NCBI GenBank assembly: GCA_024138015.1
Contig: JAMXBB010000003.1
Coordinates: 17,166,455-17,230,454 of the forward strand
Direction of reading: 5' to 3'
Length of the DNA: 64,000 nt
Origin: Lumnitzera littorea
Lineage: Eukaryota > Streptophyta > Magnoliopsida > Myrtales > Combretaceae
The notes beneath the pieces are model-generated. The model saw only the letters and a program-made list of their open reading frames with translations. It was not told where the DNA came from and ran no database searches. The position numbers and the translations under genes were made by a program. How positions within the stretch are numbered: the first letter of the stretch is position 1; each line of letters begins with the position of its first letter. Positions 54,932 through 64,000 of this stretch are shown piece by piece.

Positions 54932-56303
54932 ATTGACAATTCTAATAACACCTAATAAAAGCTATCATCATTGTAATTGTCGTGGTTCTCCTTACTCTAC
55001 ACTACTCTTAACCTCCACTCCTTCACATCGTACACACCTTCACTTTTCTCATACTAAGCCTCTAAGTTTTGATCAACAGTTATAGCACAACACTAATTAT
55101 ATAAGGCTCTCCACATGAGATGCTTCTTTTAAGGACAAACCACAAATACAATAATTGAGAATTCCTTAAGCTATCTATTAGTAAAATATCTCGCAAGTGT
55201 TATATCTTTTAGAGAATACTTCTTGCTAAGCAATACTCAATCACGTACTTCACATGTAATATTTCTTTCTTAATCATCTCTTTTCAGTCCAACCTTCAAC
55301 TTCTCTTTAGTGGAGGTTGAGCTTCACCCAATAATGGAACGATCTTCATGCAACAGCTAATTGATTTACTCTTCCACATTTTAGAAAATCCTTAAATTTA
55401 CCATTTTACAGCTAAATTAAAATAATTAATGAATTTCTCATGTTTTCAAAATTAAGCTTTCCATAAGATGAGGTCTATGAAAAGCTCTTCTTATGGAACT
55501 TAAAACTTGCAAACCTTAGCAAATGTGCTTACCAAAAATAACCTTTAATCTTTCTAAACAAGTGTAATGCACAACTAAATCCTTCTTGACATAACCTTTC
55601 CTTAAGAAAATACTTTCTAATGTATAGATGTCATTGAAAATTCATTTTCTTAGTAACCTTATTCAAAAACTTTCCATTAAATAAAACAAATATATTTGCC
55701 AACTTTCTTTAACCAACTCATTTTACCATTTAAACATATATTTCAAATATTCTTAAAGTATTAATTAAATGAAAAAAAATCTCCAATTTATCCATTATTA
55801 ATATAATGAGATCCATTCTAATTCTCTTACCCAATTATATTACCCAAATATACTTGGTTGGTTAGTGTTCGGTCTTATAATTAGGTTCTTCCAAACTCTC
55901 CTCATATGCTTCTACCATCTCCTACCAAATACTTAAACACATGTTATTATTATAGCGTGCTTCATAAAAGATTGTGTTGGTTACATTCTCTTCCTTTTTA
56001 ATGAAGCCAAAACATATAACAATGGGCAATGAATTCAATTGCTAAAAAAATCCAAATAAAGCTCCCCCTATAACTGACATAATAAGGTTAGAACAAACAA
56101 TAAGCACATATCAGAAAACATGCACAAAACAAGCACCATGGAGTCTAAACAAAACACACCACAAAACTAGATAAGTATTTCTAGAAAATAGATAAATAAA
56201 AAAATTTTCTTCTTATTCCAACAAACTTTAAGTAGCACCCTCTCTTCTAACTTTTGTTGTTGCATCCTTTCTTCTAACTACTAATTTTTATCCTTAACAA
56301 AGT
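54932..56303. other. AT-rich region between elements D and E
   Basis: Begins with the target duplication of D (ATTGA). No coding motif, LTR end or tandem repeat was recognised on either strand. It is probably the continuation of the DNA at 38600-38902 that D split. Confidence 0.6.
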
Positions 56304-58382
56304 TGTAAGACCTACAATAATAATAATAATAATAAAAGATAAGGTTGGGGTATTGAAAGTAATTATAATTTTAATAAAAGGGCATTTTGATAATAGTAGG
56401 GGAAACTATATAAAGGGTGGAGAAAACCTTAGCCCTCATTTTGATACTCTACTAAAATTAGTCATCCTGTTTTTCTCATAGGAACCTCTGTAGAGTAACT
56501 AGATCTTGGTGGAATTGAGGAAAGGTAAGTAAGATCTACCATTTAAATAAGGAATTTTGGTAACCTAGATCCAATTATGATGTTTTTGCTACAAGGTTAT
56601 ACGGATTGGATTTGAAGAATTGGATTTTAAGAGAGATCACTTTCATCAAGCCCTAAGACTGATGAGGTATGAGGTTCTACAATAGAGAACGTGTTATTTT
56701 GTGAGTGATGTTGTAAATTTTGAATTAAACCTGAATTTTTCGCAGTAAGAAGTTGGTAAATGATTATGTTGAGTGAAGTTTTAGGAAGATAGGATGATCC
56801 AAGGTTGAATCAAAAGGTTTTTAAATGTGAAAAATTGAAGAATTTTAAAGTGTTCGTTGAATGAGAGAGTCACGAGCAAGATCACAGCTATAATCCTACC
56901 CGTAATTCCCTCTAAAAGTTTTTCAGTTGGAGTGTAAAGTGAGTTTTAAGGGTCAGAGAGGATCATGCCCTAAGACCATGGCTATAATCCTTAGGCATGG
57001 TCCTAGTGTGAAGTTTAAAAGAGAATCACGATCAAGGAACATAGCCATGAACCCTGACCATGACCCTAACTCTTTCCTTACTTCATTGTTTTTTCGAGTT
57101 TCCTTATTCTTAAATCGTGTTCTAACATTTCCAAACATTTTTAGGATTTCAATTCATGTCTTGAACTCTATTCATGAACGAAGTTTAAATTAAATAATGT
57201 TAAGAGAGAAAGAAAAACACATTGTGTAGGTTTTAAAAGAATGTGTTTACATTATGTTTTAGATGATCAGAAGAATTGCAAGTTGGAGATATCTTTTGCT
57301 TAAGATCCAAGTACGTATTTACCGTATTTGTTAGGATTAAAAACACAAATGAACTTAATATATATTTGGCTATTCATAATGTTTTTGCTACTTATACGTG
57401 GCTTAATGCAATGATGGTTTCCTAGAGTGCATCCCTATAATCTTTGAGTGGCATTGTCCTTAGTGGATTTGCTCCTAAATATGATTAGGGGTAGATTTAG
57501 GATTGTAAAACCGAGGTGGTGAACCTAAAACAATTAGGATGGTTTGAGGACCATAGATGGTGAACCCTTATTAGTAGATTTGGGTGTTAGGAAGTTATAG
57601 AGATCGTAGATGGTTAACCCTACCAATGGAATCAATGAGGACTAGGAAGGTATAGGGACTATATGATGGTGAACCCCTATCGGTCGAGAGTATGATGTTA
57701 CAATTATATCAAGGCCTTGAGTAATGAACCCTTACCTGTAGTTTTATTTAGGACCACGGTGGCAATCTCATTTAATTTTTGTCATTAGAATCATGAGTAT
57801 TCCCCTATTACTTGTGAAATTAAATATATGAATTAATGAATTCATTATTGTAATATATGTTGAACATTAATGCATGTGAATTGTGTAATTGTGTAGCATG
57901 TGCATGTATTTGGGGTACTAACATACTAGGCATTAATGCTCATTCCTTTATTTCTTTTTCAAATGTAGAGATTTGTGAGGAACTCGTTGTTTACAAGGAT
58001 CCTAATGACACTTACTACAATTAGGATTTAGGGAGTGACGCTTACCATTACTATTATGAGGAAGATCCTTAGTTGTAGTGGAACTTATGGAGTTAACTTC
58101 TAGTGAAATGTATTTACTTATCTTTAGATTCAATAGTTGTTGATGTTCCCATGCTAATAAAATTTCATAGAGAAGTTTTATAGTTGAACTCAGTTGTAGA
58201 GAATTATGTCTAAAAATATTGAAAGATGATTTGAGTTTGATTTGTAGAGTTTTTACGAGACTATTGGAAGTTAATATTTTCATTTTGGAGTTTTTAAAAA
58301 AAAAATATAGCTATCATCTATGGGTCAATAGATGGTTAATGACACGTAGCAAGTTGTAATGTTCCGAATCTGGGGCATTATA
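56304..58382 (+). mobile_element. Element E 5' LTR (chromovirus, about 2.1 kb)
   Basis: Starts TGTAAGACCTACAATAATAA and ends TCTGGGGCATTATA, just before an iMet-type primer-binding site. A TATA box (TATATAAA, 56407-56414) lies near the start. The repeated copy begins at 61914 and is followed until the window end. The frames at 56927-57193 and 58002-58283 are chance frames inside the LTR. Confidence 0.88.
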
Positions 58383-58389
58383 ACTAAAG

Positions 58390-58402
58390 TGGTATCAAAG
58401 TC
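58390..58402 (+). promoter_or_regulatory. Element E primer-binding site (iMet type)
   Basis: TGGTATCAAAGTC matches, with small changes, the TGGTATCA core complementary to the initiator methionine tRNA used by many plant gypsy and copia elements. It clearly differs from the Tat-type site of A, B and D. Confidence 0.8.
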
Positions 58403-58583
58403 TAATTTTAAATCTTGGTATACGCTAAGGAAATTGATTAGTAAGACAATGAGAATGATGAGAGAGGGTAGCTAAGGGGGTGAGAATTTAGAACCGGTAA
58501 TAATATTCCCTTTATATTGATTCTCTATGTCAAGTTTCTGTCCTTCTTTTTTCTTAAGTATTATTACTTTTTCCGTCTCTAGT

Positions 58584-59560
58584 ATGCCTCCAAGAAAACA
58601 ACTTATTATAAGCAAAGCTACAAGAGCTAAGCATGATTAGGATGCTCTTGGTGACAATGATCCCCAAGGCTTCCAGCCTTAATAGAATGTGAATTAGGTT
58701 GGTTGAGGAATTAATGTACAATAGCTAACAATCTCCATTAACATACTGCTGGGAACAATAGCCAAGCAATAAGATCTACTACAAAGACAATAGGAGTAGA
58801 TAAATCAATTAAAGTAACAACTACTAGTGCAAAATCATAATAGCAACAACAATGGAGAGTATGGACAATCTGTTAATGTGGGGGGACAGAGATGGTAATC
58901 ATCATGGTGGAGGGGGGAGCTATTACCTTAAAAAAAGTATGTGCAATTAGCTAAGGAATATTATCTAAAGTTAGATGATCCTACTAGTGCAAAAGAATGA
59001 ATAGCCAAGGTATAACAAATTTTTGAAGGTTTTAGCATTTTTGAGAATAGGAAGGTTCCCTTTGCTACTTACATGCTGAAGGGTAGAACAGCATATTGGT
59101 GGGTATGAGAGAGAAATCTATAGATCATGTCGATCACCTAGGCAATGTTCAAAGAATTGCTCTATAGGAAATTCTTTCCTCTTTGTCTTAAAGAAAGACT
59201 AGTTACACAATATTATGACTGCAGACAAGGAAGCTATACCGTAGAGAAATATTAACATGAGTTCAGTTGTTTACATAAGTTTCCACCAGAGGCATAGGAA
59301 GCAAATTAAAAAGGCCAAGAGGGTAGATGAAGTGTCCAAGGCTAATTGATTTGTCAGGGGTTTAGAGACGACCTTGAGTCATGAGTTAGGCGCTTTCAAA
59401 TTGGAAACTTATGCTACAGAGGTGAATAAGGCCAAGAACATGGAGAAGACCTAGAAAGTTATAATAGAATCTAAGGTGCCTAAAGGTAGGCTTGTGCTAG
59501 AAAGAGGCTAACTCTAGCAGTAGCATATTAGGGTAAGGGTGAAAGACCTTAAGTGCAACC
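58584..59560 (+). pseudogene. Element E gag remnant
   Basis: A start codon at 58584 opens MPPRKQLIISKATRAKHD. The gag core is recognisable near 59005-59280 as IFEGFSIFENRKVPFATYML, KGRTAYWWV, MFKELLYRKFFPLCLKERL and GSYTVEKY...HEFSCLHKFP, the pattern of chromovirus gag. Stops are frequent and the frame shifts repeatedly. No intact zinc knuckle was found, though CPxLCH-like remains may lie near 59640-59760. Confidence 0.75.
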
Positions 59561-59989
59561 AGTTAGACCTATAGCCATCCAATTTAGGTTGCTCTCAATA
59601 AGGCTAATATCCACTCTATGGGCCTTGACTCCTCTTCAAGCAGCAAGTGTTTGATGCATTAGATGACATAGACCACATGAATTAAAGGATTGTAAGTGGA
59701 TTGAAGGGGCGTAGTTTCATGTGGTAGGGTTGACCATAGGTGCAAGACTTATAGTAAGAAAATCTTACCCTAGTACTTTTGCTACATTTGTAAGTAGAGA
59801 GGGCATTGAGCAAATGTTTATAACGAATCAAAAGCTTAGCTAACTATAGTTCAACAAACAGTTCAAGTGCCTACGGTCCAACCTCAAAACTGTACTCTAG
59901 TAGGTAAACTAGCAACTAAAGGATCGAGATAGAGAGCATTAACTAAAGTTTTTGCTTTTTAGCAATAGCCATACCAAGAGACTGTAGAG

Positions 59990-60400
59990 CATAACACTAT
60001 GGCAGGTATGCTCCTTATACATTTTATATTGGCTTATGAACTATTCAATACAAGTGCAACACTCTCATATGTATCTACAAATTTTGTGTATGTATGTAAA
60101 CTAATACCCCAATGTGTTTAATGATGCTTTATGCATGAGTTCGCCCCTTAGAAAGGGAAAGCTTTAGATAAGTTGTGCAAAGGAGTTCAAATAGAAATCC
60201 AAGCACGAGTCTTAGTCATGAATTTGTATATTCTAGATATGACTTATTTTGATGTTATCTTAGGAGTCACCTAGTTGTTAAGGAACCATGCCACTCTAGA
60301 CTACCATAACATGTTGGTCCTCTTTACTCCCTCGAATGAAGAGCTTTTAGTTTTCGATTAGAAGTTCAAAGGCCAATTATTTTGTCTACTTACAATGGGG
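59990..60400 (+). pseudogene. Element E protease remnant
   Basis: Near 60040 the frame reads LFNTSATLSYVSTNFV, where a functional enzyme would have D-S/T-G; the catalytic D is N and the glycine is serine. VLVMNLYILDMTYFDVILG and LLRNHATLDYHNMLVLF follow near 60215-60320, which fits the family order of protease then connector before RT. Many stops. Confidence 0.7.
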
Positions 60401-60529
60401 TAAGAGTAAATTGGGAGCTATAGCAGTTATTTCCAACAAACCCACAAAATTGAAGGAAGTACTCATAGTAAGAGATTTTGCAAAACTATTTTTAAATGAA
60501 CTATCAAGTTTACCCCCAACTAGGGAGAT

Positions 60530-61430
60530 CGAGTTCGAGATAAACTTGTTACTAGGTACATAACTAATATATCTAAGAGACCATATAGGATGGCACCTAT
60601 AGAATTGCTGGAGTTGAAGAGTTAAATACAAGAATTGTTAGATAAGGGGTTCATCAGACTAAGTACTTTACCTTGGAGAGCACCAATTCTATTTGCAAAG
60701 AAAGAAAATAAGAGTATGAGACTCTACATTAACTACAAAGAATTGAACCAAGTCATAATCAAGAATAAATATCCCCTCCCTACAATGTAAAGAAAAAGGA
60801 TGGGAGTATGAGACTCTGCATTGACTACAAAGAATTGAACCGAGTCATAATTAAGGATAAATATCCCTTCCCTACAATAGATGATTTGTTTGATCAATTG
60901 TAGAGAGCCCGAATTTTCTCAAAAATAGATTTGAGGTTTGGCTACTTCTAGTTGAAAATTAGGGAAGAGGACATTCAAAAAATGCATCTATTTTTTGGTA
61001 CAAGCACTATGAGTCCAAAGTGATGCCCTTTGGGTTAACAAATGCTCCGACCGCCTTTATGGATCTAATAAACCAATTATTTAGGGACTTTTAGGATAAG
61101 TTCTTCGTGGTGTTTATCAACAACATTTTGATTTATTTTAGAAGTCAAAAAAAGCATGAGGAACATTTAAGGAAAGTTTCACATAGATTGCAGACTGAAA
61201 GGCTTTATGCAAAATTCTCTAAGTGTGACTTCTGTCTTAAGTAAGTGTCCTTCTTGGGACATATAATAAATAAAGACAACATATTGATAGACCTTAAAAA
61301 GATCAAAGCAATAGTTGATTAGCCAAGGCCGAAGATAGTGATATAGATCAAAAGCTTTCTAGGATTTGTAAGTTATTATAAGAAGTTTATAAAAGGCTTT
61401 TCTAGATTGGTAATCAAGTGCTTCTAAAGA
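60530..61430 (+). pseudogene. Element E reverse transcriptase with internal duplication
   Basis: RT begins RPYRMAPIELLELKS near 60580 and continues with LLDKGFIRLSTLPWRAPILF, SMRLYINYKELNQVIIKNKY, then a repeated version of the same segment (SMRLCIDYKELNRVIIKDKY), DDLFDQL, FSKIDLRFGYF, and VVFINNILIYF near 61115 where the YIDD-type box has both aspartates changed to N. YAKFSKCDFCLK, VSFLGHIINKDNILIDLKKI and FLGFVSYYKKFIKGFSRLV follow. Motif wording is that of Tekay/Del chromoviruses. At about 61430 the RT end is joined to the end of integrase. Confidence 0.85.
60698..60879 (+). repeat. Diverged tandem duplication of about 90 bp in element E RT
   Basis: Copy 1 (about 60698-60788) and copy 2 (about 60789-60879) both encode the KK..SMRL..YKELN.VIIK.KYP..T segment. 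They differ at roughly a tenth of positions by eye. Copy 2 is nearer to the usual family wording (KKKDGSMRLCIDYKELN). Confidence 0.8.
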
Positions 61431-61439
61431 TTCTACTAA

Positions 61440-61890
61440 CAAATGGAATAATCAAATTCAGCTTTAGAGGGAAATTAAATCCAAGATATATTGGGTCGTA
61501 TAAGGTAGTGAAGGAAATTGAAGAAACGACATACAAATTGGAGTTACCACTTGAATTAGTAGGAGTACATGATATTTTTCATGTATCCATATGAGGAAGA
61601 TTGTGAAAGATCTAAATCAAGAGTTTGATCAACCATAGATATGGGTAGTTGAGTTAGAGTCCTTAAAGTTACAACCCAACATGTCGACAATTGAATGACC
61701 TATTCAGATAGTGGACTCTAAGGTACATAAGCTAAGAAAAAGGGCAATACCTTGTGTCAAGGTTCAATGGAGCAATCATACTAGAACAAGAAGCCACATT
61801 AGAATTAGATGAAGAGATGAGAAAGAAGTACCTAAAGCTTTTTAGTATGCTAAGTAAACTTTTGAGGATAATAGTTCTTTTAGTATGTTG
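61440..61890 (+). pseudogene. Element E integrase C-terminus and chromodomain
   Basis: After the RT remnant the sequence jumps to FRGKLNPRYIGSYKVVKEIE and YKLELPLELVGVHDIFHVSI (61460-61590), the C-terminal module of chromovirus integrase. A chromodomain remnant follows: ELESLKLQPN, PIQIVDSKVHKLRKRAIPCV, KVQWSNHT, then in a shifted frame EATLELDEEMRKKYLKLF (about 61655-61845). Chromodomains can guide integration to marked chromatin. First RNase H, zinc finger and catalytic core of integrase are missing; the deletion point is near 61430-61460. Confidence 0.85.
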
Positions 61891-61897
61891 AGGTGGA

Positions 61898-61913
61898 GCC
61901 TGAGGGGGGGCTA
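61898..61913 (+). promoter_or_regulatory. Element E polypurine tract
   Basis: GCCTGAGGGGGGGCTA directly precedes the 3' LTR. Confidence 0.8.
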
Positions 61914-64000
61914 TGTAAAACCTACAAAAAATAAAATAATTACAATAAAAGATAAGTTAGTGTATTGAAGAGTAATTATAATTTTAATAGAAGGGCGTTT
62001 TGATAAAGTTAGGAAAACTATATAAAAGTTGGAGAAAACCTTAGCCCTTTTTTTGACACTTTACTAAAATTAGTTGTCCTATTTCTCTCACAAGAATCTC
62101 TGCAAAGTGATTGGATCTTAGTGAAATCAAGAAAAGGTAAGTAAGATCTACTATTCCAATAAAGGATTTCGATAACCTAGATCTAGTTATGGTGTTTTCG
62201 CTGCAAGGTTTTAAGGATTGAATTATGGGAGAGATTGCTTTCATCAAACCCTAAAGGTGATGAGGTATGAGATTCTTCAATGGAGAATTTGTTATTTTGT
62301 GGTTGATGTTGACAATTTTGAACTAAACCCAAATTTTTTATAGTAGGAAGTTGGTAAAAGATTATGTTAAGTGAAGTTTTAGGGTGATAAGATGATTTAG
62401 GATTGAATCAAAAGGTTTTTAAATGTGAAAAATCAAAGAATTTTGAAGTGTTTGTCGAATAAGAGAATCACGAGCAAGATTACAACCGTAATCCTACCCA
62501 TGATTCCCTCTGGAAGTTTTTTAGTTGGATTATGAAGTGATTTTAAGGGGTTAGAGAGGATCATGCCTTAAGACCATGGCCATGATGAGAAGAATTAGCC
62601 GAGGTCGACCTATCCCATGCCAACATTGACCTACCTGAAACTAAAGCCAACCCACTCTAACCCGAAGCCAAACTGTTCGAAGGCAAAGCTGATCAACTCT
62701 TGCCAAGGTTGAGCTGATACTAGAAGGCCAAGACTAAGAAAAGGAGCCACTCAACATTAAGTCTGTCATTCACCGATAAGTCGGGAGATCACACAATTAA
62801 AGCCTCAAGGTCATAGATCCACTTAGCATAGCATAGAGAGATTAATGCCGAGTAACCATAGAACTTAGCAATTGTAGGTCGACCTTTCGGGTATCGTAGC
62901 CAAGCACTATAAGACTTGAAGGACTCCGACCTGAACCTAGACATCCAACCGTTGACCTCACCCAGTTCGGATCCTACTCTTTTTAGAATAACCCAAATGA
63001 CTGCATGTCGACTTCTTTTGCTAAACGTATAGTTTCATATTCTTGTACATATATTTTTTTTTTTAATAATGGTCCCATTCTTTAGGGTTTAGGGCTTTAT
63101 ACATTATTTACAATTTTACCACTAAATTTTTATGACTTGCTATAAATAGCAACATTTGTAATTAATAATAACAAATCATCAGATAGCGAAGAATATACAT
63201 AGTGATTATACTTAGAACTTTCCTCTTTCAAGTAAGGTTATTCTTGAGCTCTTAAAGTTTGTATTTATCAAACTACTAAGTATTGATTAACTCTTTAATC
63301 TTTCTTATGTGCTTAGCAATCTTGACCTTAAGATTATGGTAAATCCCTCATTTGAGCTAATTACTGAGTTGTATCTAACACTCATTTGAATCCTGAGTGA
63401 CATTTAGTGTTCGTAAGTCATATCGAACCCTATTTTGAGCTCAACCCCTGATTGTGTTTGTGTCTTAGTGCATGATATACATACACACTTACTAGCAAAA
63501 AACCCCTCACTCCCTTTCCCCATTTCCTTTGAAAACCAGAATACCCATTTGTGGTACAAGTCTTGCTACATACACTCATGAGCCATAACACATGATCCTT
63601 GGGCATGGCCTTGGTGTGAAGTTTAAAAGAGAATCATAATCAAAGAACATGGTTGTAAACCTTAACCTTGATCCTAATTCTTTCCTTACTTCATTGTTTT
63701 TTCAAGTTTCCTTGTTCTAACATTTCTTAAACATTTTTAGGACTTTAATTCAAGTCTTAAACTCTAAAATAAGTCATGAACAAAGTTTAAGCTAGGTAGT
63801 ATTAAGAGAGAAATAGAAAGACACATTGTGAAGGATTTAAAAGAATGTGTTTTCATTGTGCTTCAAGTGTTGAAAAAATTATGATTTAAAGATATATATT
63901 TCTTAGGATCCAAGTATGTGTTTACCATGCTTGTTGGATGTTCTTGTTAAGATTAGAAATATAAATGAACTTAATAATATTTGGCTATTGATAATGTGTT
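61914..64000 (+). mobile_element. Element E 3' LTR (incomplete, cut by the window end)
   Basis: Starts TGTAAAACCTACAAAAAATA and matches 56304 to about 57390 of the 5' LTR when the solo LTR at 62586-63590 and one target copy are left out. About half of the LTR is in the window. The frame at 62041-62247 is a chance frame. Confidence 0.88.
62581..63595. mobile_element. Solo LTR with perfect target duplication, in the element E 3' LTR
   Basis: The solo LTR proper is 62586-63590 (1005 bp): it begins TGAGAAGAATTAGCCGAGG and ends CATGAGCCATAACA. Identical 5-bp copies CATGA lie at 62581-62585 and 63591-63595. The 5' LTR of E has no insertion at the matching point (near 56990), which proves the empty site. 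A TATA box (TATAAATA, 63141-63148) is present; no coding domain. Its family is not recognised. Confidence 0.9.

Overview
The window is nuclear DNA of a eudicot-type plant: AT-rich, with one host gene that has spliceosomal introns, embedded in nested Ty3/gypsy LTR retrotransposons. Nothing bacterial, no CRISPR array and no organellar genes were seen.

Left block (1-29998) is a three-layer nest. The outermost element C (minus strand, cut by the window start) keeps gag and integrase remnants at 1-2377; its 5' LTR is split into 2469-2520 and 29586-29998. Element B (minus strand, LTRs 2521-5234 and 26880-29585) sits inside that LTR. Element A (plus strand, 7909-23258, LTRs 7909-10445 and 20941-23258) sits inside the integrase C-terminal coding region of B. 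A and B belong to the Tat lineage and look Ogre-like: an extra ORF1 before gag, two RNase H domains, a shared primer-binding site, and a tandem array of 81- or 84-bp units between pol and the 3' LTR. A also shows a frame-preserving candidate intron between protease and reverse transcriptase. All three are broken by stops, frameshifts or deletions.

Host gene (30456-34973, plus strand): an apparently intact 11-exon vacuolar cation/proton exchanger of the CAX1/CAX3 type, 447 codons, starting 457 bp from the border of element C. It is the only gene here that looks functional.

35446-38902 is AT-rich intergenic DNA with two imperfect repeat clusters.

Element D (38903-54931, plus strand) is a third Tat-lineage element. 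Its gag-pol reading frame is interrupted by a solo LTR (40921-42168). Its very long 3' region carries an antisense, apparently intron-containing gene remnant that resembles the plant mobile domain, followed by about 5 kb I cannot identify.

Element E (56304 to beyond 64000, plus strand) is a deleted chromovirus (Tekay/Del type) with an iMet-type primer-binding site, a diverged duplication inside reverse transcriptase, loss of RNase H and most of integrase, and another solo LTR (62586-63590) in its 3' LTR with a perfect 5-bp target duplication.

All homology statements are by eye from translated motifs; no search was run.
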